Assembly (NCBI GenBank): GCA_947034895.1
Contig: OX344764.1
Location: 20,894,001 to 20,958,000, forward strand
Direction: 5' to 3'
From: Rhytidiadelphus loreus
Taxonomy: Eukaryota > Streptophyta > Bryopsida > Hypnales > Hylocomiaceae
DNA length: 64,000 bases
This document shows, piece by piece, positions 48,203-61,800 of the stretch (position 1 is the first letter of the stretch; each line of letters opens with the position of its first letter). The notes under the pieces were generated by a model. That model was not told where the DNA came from. It saw only the letters and a list, made by a program, of their open reading frames with translations, and ran no database searches. The translations under genes were made by a program, and so were the position numbers.

Positions 48203-49726
48203 GCTATTCTGTGAGCATGTGAGCATGAGCTTGTGAGCCTGTGAGCATATAATTTTTTAAAGATTTCATTTCAAAATTTTGGTCAAATTTTATTATTTTT
48301 GGTACCTATTATTACAGACCTATCTTTGTGGACCTATTACCGTGGTCCCTTGAACAACTTTGATTTGTTACTTATTGGACTTTGTTAGATTTTAAGGAGA
48401 AAAAAAATTGATAATTAAATAGGATTTGCTTGAAATCGGTTAAAGATGTTCTATTAAGATTTTGATTTTATAACCACTCCCTCTTGTTGTTGGGTACCTC
48501 TTGGTGACGAGAGGAACCCCCTATAGGCTGAAATAAATGAAAATTTATTTATTTATTTATTTATTTATTTATTTTGTACCCGCGGTTAGGGTTACCTCTC
48601 GGCGCCGAGAGGTAACCCAACAACAAGAAGAGAGTGTTTATAATCTCAATGGAGCAACCTTAATCGATTTCAAACAAATCGTAATTAATAACCATTTTTT
48701 TTCTTAAAACCTAGCGAAGTTCAATAAGTAGCACATCAACTTGAAGATAAGTGCTTGATCCTCCTCTCGGCGCCGAGAGGTATCAAGCAACAAGAGGGGA
48801 GTGATTAACCAAATGACTATCTGATCAAAGATGGAAGAGTTGGATCTCTAGAAGGTCCTACAAGTGAACAATGGTCAACTAATCAACAATTTGGTGTAAC
48901 TAAGCTCACTCTTTACAAAATAATCCCTATCAACCAAATATTGTCTTCCAAAATCATAATAAATCTAATTACCAGCACATCGAGGCAGAAGTATAGGTAT
49001 CTTTCGTTAGCTTTGAGAGGACCCACACTACTACAAGATAGTGATCAACAAAAATGAAATTTGGTGCAACCAAGCTTTTTCCAAATATATTGAATTCCAA
49101 TTAACAATATTTCTTTTCTAAAATCTAAACAAGTTTATTGACTTGTAAATCCACAAAGAAGTGTTGGTACCTTTTCATTGACCATGAGAAGATCTATGAT
49201 GCTACAAGACAATAATCAACCAAAATAAAATTTACTATGACAAAGATCATTAGATATAAAAATAATTCCTATTAACAATTTAAAAAAAAATCTAAACAAG
49301 TCCAATGATGGCGCATCAAGAGAATATTATTGATACCTTCCTATTAGCCGCGTAAAGATCCACATTACTATAGAACAATGATCAATCAATATTCTATACA
49401 AATTTATTTCCATCTCCATCCATCTTTCATATCAATTAAGTTCATCATTTTCATAATGTATACTTCTAATATTTTAGACAACATTGAAAATTATAATTTT
49501 CATCTAAATTCTACATAACCACGGTAATAGGTCCAAAAAAATAGGTCTATAGTAATAGGTGCAAAATTTGACTAGAAATAGTAAAATTTGACTAAATTTT
49601 CTAAATGAAATCTATTTTTAGAAATATTATTAAGTTTTTTAGTGCTTCTACAAATTTTTGAACTCAACGCTCACATAATCCCTGCTCACCGCTCATAGGC
49701 TCATGCTCATACGCTCACAGAATAGC
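48203..49726. mobile_element. Inverted-repeat element with GC-rich palindromes, ~1.5 kb
   Basis: Ends are GCTATTCTGTGAGCATG and, reverse-complemented, GCTATTCTGTGAGCGTATG, followed on both sides by TGAGC-rich tracts. Matching inverted stretches continue inward (ACCTATTAC, ACCACGGTAATAGGTCC). GCTCCTCTGTCA occurs just outside both ends (48186-48197 and 49734-49745), not directly abutting. A second inverted pair lies inside at about 48370-48730. No coding capacity. Mutator- or foldback-like is a guess. Confidence 0.7.
48589..48618. repeat. Perfect 30-bp palindrome centred on CTCTCGGCGCCGAGAG
   Basis: A 30-base exact palindrome. The same 18-base core recurs exactly at 48763-48780, and a decayed version lies at about 48499-48526. 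It is strikingly GC-rich in AT-rich DNA. A (TTTA)n run lies just before it (48544-48573). Confidence 0.92.
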
Positions 49727-51151
49727 ACTGTTGGCTCCTCTGTCATGTCGTTTGATAACTATATTTTGTGTTTGTAATTGGAGTTCATTGTCAAAGGTCC
49801 GTAACACCCCACCCGCCCTTCTTTACAAATTTTTCATGTCCGTCAATTTTGGGCAAACAAGCTGTTGAAGGGCCATCTAGATTCTTCAATTTTTTTATTT
49901 TATTTTATTTTTTTGACAAACTAAACAACATGTCCGTCGACTTGAATGTTTCATCGTTTTGACGGACATCTAGATATGACATGATGCTGAAAATCCTAGT
50001 CCACATCTATACGCATCTTATTATGAAAATTTTGCAGTTTGAACTATTTTTCTTCATACACCATAGAATGTACAAATAGGTATAATACAATAATCTTGAG
50101 GATCAACTTGGTATTAAAGATATCAACATAAGATCATCCAAGAGACTTGCATGAACCTAAATCCTATCAAGCCTACTAATACACTCTAAATTTTGTAAGG
50201 AAGAAAGGATTGAGACAATTTTGTTCAAAATCTTTTACAATATTATGTGGTGATACAAAAAAACAAGTCTTAAAACATCTCAAGCACATGTAGAATTTGA
50301 AAACTTATATTTTTTGAAAGACTTAATACCTCATTCAAGTAGGTAGTTTGATGGGCACTAATCACAGAGAACCTAGTAGACAAAACTTTGAACACCCTCA
50401 TTTTTTCCAACACATGAGGAGTAATAAGGACGGAGTTCCCCAAAATCACCATGGAGTGGCAGCATAAAGCCACAAAATTTGTAGCCTCAGAAGAATTTAG
50501 CCATGTTGTTTTAAAATTGTTGTCATCATTTGCTAGATATCCAAAAGTTTGAGTAGTTCTATAAAATGTAGCCACACATTTGTTGAAAAAAGCACACCCA
50601 CAAAAATTCAAATTTTCTTCAAATATCAGCTCCATGCTCATCACGCGTAATTCAATAGCAACATATCCACCTGTGATTACCTCCAACTATTTTTTTAAAA
50701 CCTCTATGTTTTCAATGAGCTCCGTGATTTGACTTTTGCTAACATTCATCTCCACGAGTGTTGATCTTTCGTTGCAGGATTGCGTCTCTTGAGTATAGTA
50801 TACGCTTGTGAATTAGAAGGCCCAAAAATGACTAGCAATCATATTTTATAGTCATATTTCTCCCCAAGGTGTTGGCCTCCAAAAATATGACTATGAGTAG
50901 TCGCTAGTCATCTCTAGTCATATTTTTGTAGTCATAAAACACTACTTTTGTTGTAGTGACCTGAAAAACTATATTAGCAAGGCTACATATTCCAAACTTT
51001 TCTAAGTGCGATTCTTCACTAAGTGCAATTCTTTCCCCACTCAACATGACTTTGTAAGAAACACTAGAAACAACTTTGAGAGACTGCATCCAAAACAAGA
51101 AAAAAAGGGAAAGCAATTTATAAATAACCCTAAATCGTTTTCAACAATTGA
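49727..51151. other. AT-rich intergenic with one CACTA-type terminus
   Basis: TTTTGTTGTAGTG ending at 50958 looks like a CACTA terminus, with an inverted pair of AAAATATGACTA-type strings at 50.83-50.94 kb. The partner end was not found. The 50270-50686 frame (138 codons) shows no domain. Confidence 0.35.
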
Positions 51152-53354
51152 CACTACAAAAGATTGAGTACATTTTCCACTTCAAATCAATCATTCCGGA
51201 CACTGTCAACTTCAAAATGACTTGAGGGTCTTGGAGTCATTGTGGACAAGTCATTTATATAAATGATTGCGGGTGTATTGTCACCATCCACTTCTACCTT
51301 GGATGTATTCATGGATAACAAAAGTAGCGGTTTAGGTGATAAAGAAAAGAAGGTAAAGGAAATCTATGACTTATCTACCACGTGGAAAGCACATTTGGCT
51401 TGCATCTGAACTGGACATCTACGTAGACTGTCATTTTGAAGTCATTTTGAAGTTTTATAAGACTCCAAGAAAATTAGACGTGGATGGCCATGTCATCCAA
51501 TTATGCGATAAAAACTAGTATTGCTAATGTGGACATGTTAGAGTCATGTTGAATTTATGTCAAAGTCATGTCAGAGTCACATTAGAGTCATGTTGGATTT
51601 ATATCAAAGTCATGTCAAAGTCACATTAGAGTCATGTTTAAGTCATTGTAAAGTCATTAGAAGTTGTTATGGAGTCTTTGAACAATTCAAATGGATTGAC
51701 ACATGACAAATCATTCAATCATCATTCTAAAGTGACTTGAATTTAGGGTTTAGTCATCACACTCCAAAGTCATTTAGAATGCCACAATGATACACCATAC
51801 ATAATACACCATATAGAATACACCATATAGAATACACCATATTTAGCATACATGTCCCATGGCTATCAAAGCCACTTAGTATGTGAACATGAAGAGATGA
51901 AATGACAAGCACTTTATATTAGTGGGATAATAGGAGGCAAGAAAAAACATGTGGAATTTATGAAATGCAGGAATTGTGTTATAAGTAATATTTTAGACTT
52001 CATTGAGGCATATTAGAATAAGTTTCTTCAAAAAACTTTTAACCTATAAAAGTTGGGAAATCAATCTCACTTTCATCTCCAAAAATTTGTTTTAGATTTC
52101 AAACCTCAAATCAAAAGTTATAGAGGAATTTGCATACAAAGCAATGTTTAAGGAGGTTGTGCAGATTTTAGTTGTTCTTAGAATAAATTATTGTTATATG
52201 ACTTCAAGATCACTAAGTTTGAGTCATTCTGAAGTCATACCATTGGGTTGCACCTACCTCTGTCATATTTGCTTTGATCGAGAAGACGAGAACTATCACT
52301 ATAAGAAACCCGCGTTTTAGGTTACGTTTTGTAATTTTTTAAAACGGATTTTAGGTGACGTCCATTGCAACATACCCATTTGCATACATAACATCAATGT
52401 TGACATAAAAACATGGGCATGTTGCAATAGACGTCACCTAAAATTTGTTTTAAAAAATTACAAAACGTAACCTAAAACACGGGTTTCTTCTAGTGTATTT
52501 ATTTGCTTTATTTGGCTTTAAGATTTTGTCACTAGGAAAAAAAGGAAGCCATTAAGGCTTTGTGAATTCCCAATTGTAAAGAACTCTAGCTACAATTTAT
52601 TTAAAAAAAATTTAATTGTGAAAAAAATCCACCAACAAATTGGTGCGCTTCTTTAAGGCAAAACAAATCCCAAAACCAGTTGAAAAAACATTAAAATAAT
52701 TGAAATAATAATTTTTATTAAGATGAATTCATAACTATAACGGCTTGTAATCTAATGTGGTAGAAAGGTGACCACATCAAATTGCTTATTTCTTTTAATT
52801 TTTTAATTATTCTTTTAATATTATTTAGTATTATTTAATAATTTTTTAATTTTTTAATACTATAATATTATAATATTAATTTTTTTATACATTGTCCACT
52901 GTTCCTAAACAATAGCCAGTTCCATTCAAAATTCTATTGTTTTATTCTCTTTGTAGTCGCATTTTTTCTACTTTCTATCTTTATCTTTCCCGCAGGAAGT
53001 CGTAACTTCCCTGAAGTGACCGGCAAGTTTCCTTGTAGTCATTCTTTAGTCGCATAGGAGTGTCGCGAAGTCACAATATATGAAAGACTCATAGTCCTTG
53101 GCGACTGTGGCCTCCACATAGGAATTCACTGTGTCCACGTCTACAGTTCGATGACGTAGTTAATGAAATACAACGGATGAAGGTTTCTACTTTAGAAGTC
53201 TTCATCCAGAAGTCACACTCCTGACTGCAATATGACTCTGGTGTTGTGGTTCCCGTAGTGGTGGTGCAATTAAGGGAGACTAAGTCATTCTTTAGTTGTT
53301 TTGGACAACCAGTCATTCTTTTGCAATCGCATTTGTGCCCATTTTTTTGTGGTG
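51152..53354. mobile_element. Second CACTA-family element, 2.2 kb, inverted relative to 43725-45412
   Basis: The left end CACTACAAAAGATTGAG is followed by GGAGTCATTGTGGACAA, found in the 43.7-kb element near its right end. The right end, reverse-complemented, reads CACCACAAAAAAATGGG and AAGAATGACTGGTTGTC, matching the other element's left end. The flanking triplets TGA and TAA differ by one base, so the duplication is imperfect. Subterminal GAGTCATGTT/AAGTCATGTC repeats lie at 51.54-51.66 kb. No transposase is seen. A CACTA MITE is nested at 52297. Confidence 0.72.
52297..52495. mobile_element. CACTA MITE, 199 bp, TAT target duplication
   Basis: Ends CACTATAAGAAACCCG and, reverse-complemented, CACTAGAAGAAACCCG. 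The arms are nearly perfect inverted repeats over about 80 bp (including TTTTAGGTGACGTC and GTTACGTTTTGTAATTTTTT) around a short centre. TAT is duplicated at 52294-52296 and 52496-52498. Confidence 0.93.
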
Positions 53355-55489
53355 TAATCCTCAACTAATTGCAACCGTTGATGTAGACATATGGATTGAA
53401 GCTTTCATCCCAATCTATTACAGTCATCCTTTGGAGCTGTGACCGGAATCCATTCACATACTTTCATTAGTTACTAAGATGTCAAATTGGACCACATATT
53501 TGCTTTTCATTAACCTTTTCATCCAAGAGTTATCATCCAACTCAAATATATAGCCACATAACTACGTTCATCCAATTGGACAATCATGTATTCTCATCCA
53601 AATCATATCAACCTGTTATGATTTTCATTAGTATGTTTTACATTTTACATCTACAAATTTTATCTACCATTGCTACATTTTCTACAAGTGATCTAGAATC
53701 AAAATCTCAAGTACACTTATGTATTTTCATTTGCAGATTCTCATTTTCATCCATAGTTTAAGCACAATTAATCCAAAACTGGCAATCTGCTAGTAAGCTA
53801 ATCTATGACAAGAAAACCATTCATGATAAACACTTAGGGAATGATTCATTACAGTCTTGCATCAATCTATGACAAACTTTTTCTAGTAAATAACTACATT
53901 AGGTTGAGTTAGTGGCCACAATCAATGTCTTAGATGATGGTGATAGAGTTATTAGTGATCGCAATAGGGAGTTCCACTTTTTTTAAGTGTAGATTCATCA
54001 CAAAAAATGTCTATGTTGTTCCTTCATGTTGTGGCTATGTGCCATGTCAGTTTGGACATTATAAAAACATTTTTTTAATTTAAAAAAAAAAAAAATAGAA
54101 TTTTTTTTTATTTAAAAAATATGATTTTCTATTTTTATTTTTCCTATATTTGCACTTGGTGTTGAAAGTTAAACAGTCTTGTTCAAGGTTTAGATTTTTT
54201 GTAATGTGCGTAGGGATTGCTACAACATTCTCACTATTGAGATTGATATGTTTCAAAATTCATGTTAGATTCAAAAGGAATTAATTTGAAAAAAAATCTT
54301 GTACATCCATCTGCATAATGATTATTTAAAAGGGTGATTTTTTTTTAATAGATTCTTGAATCAATTTTCCAATATAATATCTAATTTCTCAAGTTGTGAA
54401 AGTCAAGTTGTATGGACATCACAAGTCTTTTCTTAGAAAGTGACCTAAAATCTAAATTCTAAACAATATAAACACTTACTTTAGACTTTAACCCCTAAAT
54501 GATTGTATGGTTTAAGACAAAACTTCAATATAGTATAAAATATTGTTTATTGAATTTTTTTAAATATTTACATTAAAAACGAAGTTGGTGGGCATGGTGT
54601 TTAGAAATATCAATATAGGCATACATCAATTTTTTTTAAATAAATCTTTACCAAATCACCATTTAAAAGTATTTCATTTTAGAAATCTATATTGAAATAA
54701 TTTATTTTATTTCTAGAATTTGTTTTTTTTAATGTGTGTCTCTTAAGATTTATACTAGCTCTATATTAAAAAAATTGTGTTCATTATTTGATTATTCCCC
54801 CCTAAAATTCTTTGCAACCAAATTGTGATTTTTGACATTGTAGCCAATAAGATATTAGTGTTTAAAATGAAAAGAAAACATTTTTTCCCACCTCATTGAA
54901 ATAGTATTTTAGACTTTGACTCCCTTTTATTTAACTTTTTAGCACTAAACTAAGAGTTTTGAGGTTTGGATCTTTGTAGTAGAAAATTGAGTTGTAAATC
55001 TATGGAATTTTTTTTACAAAAAGTTCAATAATTTTTGTTCTTAATAATTTTTTTAAATATAAATAGGTATAAGATGGAAGGAAAAATTATATTGAAATAG
55101 TTCTAAAATAGAATTGAAATATGTCAATCCTAATGGTCAAGTTGTAGTACTAGCAAGTAATCTACCCCTTGTGGATGTTTTAGTTTTGAAAAATTGTGAA
55201 AATGGAGTTAAAAATTAATCATGTATGCTATTATTTTCTAGAAGATGCCCTAATTGCCCGCAAAACATGACTCTTCATAACCAACTCATCATTTATTCAA
55301 ATGAAATGAATCAAATATTTTAAAAAGACATAAAAATGTAAAATGCATTTGCATCTTGGATCCTCAAATATACATGAATTTCTCATGACAAAAATTTGGA
55401 CATTGTTTTTGTTTTGGGAGAGGGTGTACAATACATTCTTACAACTTTATAATTTGAGAAGAATTTTAAATCAACAAAAAATCAAGGTG
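53355..55489. other. AT-rich intergenic, no gene recognised
   Basis: A TTAACCCCTAAATG string at 54488 could be a left end of a TTAA-type element, but its partner is uncertain. No coding frame with a domain. Confidence 0.3.
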
Positions 55490-56871
55490 TTAACCCTAAA
55501 TGGACAGGCCCAAGACCATGAATTTAGGCCTTTTAATCCTTCACTATGTTTATTGCCCTTTTGCAACTATATATGTAAAATAGAAAAAGAAAAGTATTTT
55601 TCTTTTTTTTAATATATTTTTATATTTTTCAACTATGGAATCACATGTCTTCTACAAGTCATAAAAATCCCAATTTTTTTTTGTGAAAACTAGAAATTTC
55701 TATTAATTATTAATTTTTTTTCATATTAAATACAAAATATGCTCAAAAAATCTGAAAATTTCACCATAGATATATATTATAGTGTGTAACATCGTGGTAT
55801 AAAATGAAGTTACCATGTCATTATAAAATTATAAAATAAAAAAACCACGATTATGGTCCTATAGTTCAAATTGCAATAAAATATGAATTTTAGATTACAT
55901 TTTTTTTTCCAATTGGAGTAGAAATTACACTTATTAAAATTCATTTCATTGATTGCATACAAATTCAAAAAATTTCATTATTATAGCTATAATTCATAAA
56001 AAGGGTATAGAACAAGAAGTAACCAAATTACACTAACTAAGGTGAAAACACTCAAAACCATCAAAATATGTAAATTTCATCGTCATGGTATTATTGACTT
56101 TTTACAAATTTCAAACATTCTATAGCAATATGAACTTTGGGCCCATAATTATGTTTTTTTTATTTTTTTATTTTAAAGTGATATGGAATTTGTGGTTTCA
56201 ACCATGATGTTATACATTGTAATATATAGGAGTTAAAGTATGTAGTTACTACATCTTTTGAGCTCATTGTGACAAACTGTTACAATGAGCTCAAAAAAAA
56301 TTAATTAATTAATTTTTAATTCCCTCCCAGATCCCCAGGTTTTAAGAAAATTATTAATTAAAATTAATTTTTGAATTTTTTGTCCCCCCTTCCCTCATTT
56401 GTAATTTTTTGATCAAGTATACAATGACAAACAATATGGGACAATGAAAAATGTGTCTAACCTGCCTCCCTGAGATCCACAACGCTAGGGAAGGGACCCA
56501 AATTCCAAACCCAAATTGGACGGTTAAATTTTTTTTGGCAACAAGGGCGGGGGGTCTTTTGGAAAGACCAGAGGTGCGGTGCCTCTTTAAGCCACATTGT
56601 AATATACATTTATGGTGAAAATTTCAGATTTTTCTAGAATATTTGGTATTTGATATGAATTTTTTTCATTTTTTTCTTAAAAAATTCAAAATGATTTCAA
56701 TTATTTTCCAAAAATTTGAGGATTTTATCAATTACAATAGACACATGACTTTATATTTGAAAAAATAAAAATGAAATTTTCATTCATATCTATATGCAAA
56801 ATAACAAAAAATAGAGTAATGGACAATGAAGCTTGAAATTAGTAGTTATGGGCTTGTCTTTGCAGGGTTAA
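55490..56871. mobile_element. TTAA-flanked element with ~40-bp terminal inverted repeats, 1.4 kb
   Basis: The left end TTAACCCTAAATGGACAGGC and reverse-complemented right end TTAACCCTGCAAAGACAAGC stay similar for about 40 bp (GCCCA, AATTT). Inside, a second inverted pair (AATCTGAAAATTTCACCATA near 55755 versus TATGGTGAAAATTTCAGATT near 56610) makes it a large imperfect foldback. A short hairpin around TTTTGAGCTCATTGT lies near 56.26-56.30 kb. No transposase. A relative lies at 22640-23125. Confidence 0.68.
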
Positions 56872-58856
56872 TATGAGAATGGTTTAAGTGAACTTTTAGG
56901 GATGCTTTCAAAGGAAGTCTACTTATTATAAATGGATCCACAAACAATTTTGGATGTTTTTCACTGTGCAAGGGTAATTTATAGAATAAACATCTTTTTC
57001 TTTTGAAAAATTAATAATACAATAGTGAAAGAATATTCAATACTATTCACTTAACTTCTAAAGGACCGGACTGTGTTTTTTGTCTATATAGAAATTTTGG
57101 GCAAGTACCTACAAGTGGAGATTTTCATATTTGTGGCTGAAATTTTAATAGAATGTAGGGGCAAGGAATATATATTTCATATGCACCAAATTTCATGACA
57201 TTTGGAAATACGAGTCAAAAGTTATGGCCCAATATGTTACTTTTTTCACCGACAAGGCAGTTCGGGCAGATCAGAAAAAATCACTTTTTTCATGAACAAA
57301 AATTTGGAATTGACTTTCTAGAGTTTTATATACACGAAAAGCTTTGAATCATTCAATTTTGATCAATGAGTCAAAAGTTATGAGGATTTTTTGTTTGTGG
57401 AAAGTTTTGGATTTCCTACTCTGAAATAAACTTTGAAATCCTTTATCTTATCCAATTTTCAATATTTTTGGACAAAAATAAATTTGTAGGATGTAGATAC
57501 ATTATTACAACATTTCGACCATTGGGATTGGAAATTTTCAATTCCATATTTAAATTGTAAATAATTTAGTATTTTTAATCATTCTCTACTACTACCTACT
57601 TACTATTTTTTTCCTATATGTTGTACTATTCCAAATGATCTGAAATTTTCAAGCATGTGACCAACTTGTCTAAGAAAACAAATCCAAAGAAGCACCACCA
57701 TTTAGGTCATTTTTTCATAGAAATGTGAGCTTGTGAAGTGCAGCTGCCCTGCTTTTCGCAAGGTAAAAAAAACGATCTTAGTTAATTTGAATGCTTATAT
57801 CTTGCAATCCACCTGGTGGAAATGTCTGAAATTTTTACCACATGTTTTTGATACCATATAATACAAGATCCTACGGTTAGATGTGTCAAAAAAAAGTTTT
57901 TTTTTCAAAACTTTGGTAATTGTACTAGAAATGGCAGTTTTGGAGCGTTTTTGGTGAAAGTATAGTGATGATCCTTTAAGGGTTAAAATGCACTCAAACA
58001 ACTTCCAAGTAATTTTTTGGGGGAGTTATTCATGAACATTATCACAAAATTATATGGCATCACTTAAAAAGTGGAATTGCATATCCTTAATTCCTAAATG
58101 CCCAAGGCACCAAATCGACTAAACTTTGAAACCTAAATAAAATTTTATCAAAAGTATTATTTTTCATAAATCATATTTTTGTTGAATACCCTTTAAAGTC
58201 TATTTTAAGCATTAAAAATCCAATTATTAATTAATTAGTTTTCTCTATTGAAGACTTTATACAAAATATTGAAGACTTTATAGACGAAAATATTGATAGA
58301 CGTCCATTGCAAATCTTAATATTTTAGTATTGACAACTCTTGGAGATAAGTCTCCAATACATTGGATCTTTGGAGGGGGAAATCAAATTGAAAATTCATT
58401 TAAAAAAATTGTAGAATAGGTTTTTAGAAACCATAAATTGATTATAGTTATACACATTATATCCATTCTCATTTATCTCATGACCTCAATTTTAGATTTG
58501 ATATGAAAACAGGAGATACAAAGACTTCAAATCACTTTTATAGTTTTCACACCCACTTAATCAAACATTATAATCTTTTAATCCATAAGTGAAATTGATG
58601 TGTTTTCTCTTCCTATAACACACCTAGTTTGAATTCATGCAATTACAATTTCAAACAAACTGATTCAAACTTATCAAAATTTGGTCTTTTTGTTTCGTTT
58701 TGAGCAAACTCCATGAAGCTCAGAAAAGGACTTGGGGCATTTAGATGAAACAAGATTATCATTGCTTTTCATCAAAGAAAACTAACTACATCCAAGGAGA
58801 AACCCTCCAATGCTGTAATATGAAGAAGAGAGCGCAACAATTTTTCCAAAGCACTC
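56872..58856. other. AT-rich intergenic and 3' flank of the AspRS gene
   Basis: 57740-57995 is the partner of the 43960-44190 repeat. Strings such as GAGTCAAAAGTTATG recur near 57213 and 57367, suggesting an older duplicated unit. No gene is recognised before the AspRS stop codon at 58857. Confidence 0.4.
57740..57995 (+). repeat. Dispersed repeat shared with 43960-44190
   Basis: Carries ATATCTTGCAATC, AAGATCCTACGGTTAGATGT, TGGCAGTTTT and GGGTTAAAATGCACTC in the same order as the copy inside the CACTA element. Confidence 0.7.
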
Positions 58857-61800
58857 TCATGGGGCCAACCTCTGTGGATCACGAGGAAACAAGGATGTCT
58901 TCCGAATGTTGTTCAAAGCACAAAAGAGCATGACCACACGCTCCAGCCCTACACCAGCGCCACCATGTGGTGGTGCACCATATCTGCAACAAAAGTGAAA
59001 CAACAATTTTGGGTCAAAACCAAACCATAAGGCACTCAACAAGAAATCATACATAAAGCCATCATCCAATGCAAATCACCGATAGTAAACATATTGATTC
59101 GGAAGTGGCCAAATGACCCACATTGGCTACTTCCCTATCTACAGGAGTTGCAACAAATCATTTAGAAAGCTTCAAGGAAGGTAGCAAAATGCACCCACAG
59201 AAAGCAATTATAATCATATGGATACTTTGACGATAAATTGATGTGAATGTTAACTTCGTAAGTAGATCTTCGGTTTGCAGTTTGAGCACTTCGTGATTAA
59301 AAGTGTAATGGTCCGACCATCTTTAATAAAAACAATAAGATCCAAAACGCCAACCGTCAATAATTCACTACCTGAAGGAGTCGATATATGTGGAGAGGGA
59401 CTTCACATCAATGCCACACTCGGTTGCTCGCTTGGTCAACAAGTCTGGGTCGTGGACACGCTGAGCTCCTGAAATAATTTCCTCTCCTGGAAACATCACA
59501 ATAGCAAGATTAAGCCCAGTGTTCAGTTTCAATGCAAGAACCTCTTAAGACTTCTTTCTAGTTTTCTTCCGCATTTCTAATAATTGCTCTATTTATAATA
59601 ATGCTTATGAATTCCAATGAAAACATGAAAAACTTGTCACACCTCGGATAAAGACATCAAAAGAGTTGCTGTATCTTTTATCGTCCCAACAAGGCATCGT
59701 GTAAAAGGGCCTGATAGCTGCAGGGTACCGATGTAGTACATAGAAGTCTGTCTTGTACCTATCAAAGACACAAAGAACACGACACAAATTAAACATGCTT
59801 GAATATAAGTAACCAATATGAAAGGTCTAAAACAGCAAAACGCTTTCAAACGGAGTTAAAAAATCGGATGTCTGAGCTACGAGATTATGTCTAGAATCTG
59901 TTGATTCGTGAAACTCAAGAACACATTTAGACAGTTGATGTGTTCCCAGATCAAGAGAGCAGTCTTACTTTTGTTTCACAAGTTTCCCAAGGGTTTTCTC
60001 TGTCTCGGTGTTGAAGTCAGCCATAGGGTCTACCTCCACGCCCGCTTCCTGTACCATCCAATCTTGTAAGTCACGATATATCATTTAACATCATCTCTCC
60101 ATTGCTGTGATTCAAGTTTGTGAACAACACTCCAGCGTTGTGCAACTCGATGATGGAACGAGAATTACCTTAAGAATTGCTACACCCTCTGCAAATGTGA
60201 GCCTCAATGTTTGTCGCCGATACTGCACAAGCATATCATGTAGAAGGTCAGTGAGAACAATCACGCAATACCACGGGATCTTACAATAAATTGATTGTCT
60301 GAGCAAAAAGACTCTTGACCAGGACAAAATTCAACACCAAGAAATTGTAACAAGTCAAATTCTATCAGCGTGACAAACCAACCTGAAGCGGCTCAAATGG
60401 ATACTGCTCGTTAATAGCCGTCAGCTGCTTCGCACACTTCTCATTTAAACCATCAAAAATGGTAAGAAACACTTTCTCAAGCACATCCAACACCTGCAAA
60501 CAGACCAGCTCCACATTTTAAAGCGATTTCTTACTTTACTTATGTTGCATTCTAAGAAAACAAGAATTATAAGAGAAGACTCATTAAATGAAACTCACTC
60601 CCGAGGTTGTCAGCATTAAAGGTCTGCAACTCATGATTTGGCCATAACATAAACAGTGCAAGGGTCCCGAATCTACCTCAAAGTAGTGCTCATTGATCTC
60701 CATCTCAAAGTCGAGGCCCGTAAATTCGCACAAATGTCGATGAGTGAAAGAATCCTCCGCACGAAATACTGGTCCAATCTCAAAGACACGCCCAAAGTCT
60801 GCGCATATAGCCATTTGCTTATGCAACTGTGGAGATTGGGCAAGACATGCAGGTTGTCCCTTGTAGTCCAGTTTGAAAACTGATGAACCTCCCTCACTGG
60901 CTCCCGCAATTAACTTGGGAGTGTGTAATTCCACAAAATCCTCGTCAAGAAGAGCTTGTCTGAATAGCTGCAAAATTCCAGACAAATATTTAATATTATT
61001 GCAAGACCACAAGCCTGAAACAGTTCACTACACGTTAACAAACTGTCTAGAAAACTGACATAGCTTACAGTATCACAGGTGCATCCGTCTCTAATGCACA
61101 TATTCATCAGCTATGCATAAGATATGAGACAGTAAACAAAACAGAGAAAATAGTGTAAAATCTAATATAAGCACTTTTGCTAACACCATAATGACAATGA
61201 CACGACACATAATTGCAACAATGGCCATGAATACTGACCGCTGAAACCTGGCACTGGATACGGAAAATAGCCTGATTGGCAGGCGTGCGTAAATCAATAA
61301 CGCGGTTGTTTAGTCTCGTGTCTTGTAATACCCTCACATAATGAATACCCTCCTGTTGAAACCCAAATTCAATACTCTGTCAGCGAAAACAGATATCAAA
61401 AGTACCTAGACTACCAAAACATTGTAGACGAGCCTACAGCAATTCTTCAGAACACTTTTCACTCAGAAGTATGACCCTGCTCAGAAGATTCTTAGGTAAA
61501 CTTCTCCATGGCGCTGTTGCAAAATTGAGCCCACAAAAAGAAAATGACTGTATACAATAGATCCAAAACCTGTTCGCCTTTCTGAAAGTCGACTTCACTT
61601 CTAGCAGCATCTTCAAGGTTAATAGGGAGCTGAGCCGCAGCTTTGCTGATGCAGTGGATCTTCGTAACATGAAGTTCAACCTGCAACGAGAATTTACGAT
61701 ATCATTCCTATTCAGAAAATTTACGGTACAAGATACTAAAACCATGAGGGACCTGATCCCGTCTCCTATACTGACCCCTGTTACCAATAGCAATTCATCT

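Noticed and set aside
50270..50686. 138-codon minus-strand frame in AT-rich DNA
   Set aside because: No recognisable domain and no neighbouring exon. Possibly a transposon remnant, but not supportable.
61107..61337. Open frame continuing from AspRS exon 4 into intron 4
   Set aside because: The frame is real only up to the donor at 61239; beyond it is intron read-through.
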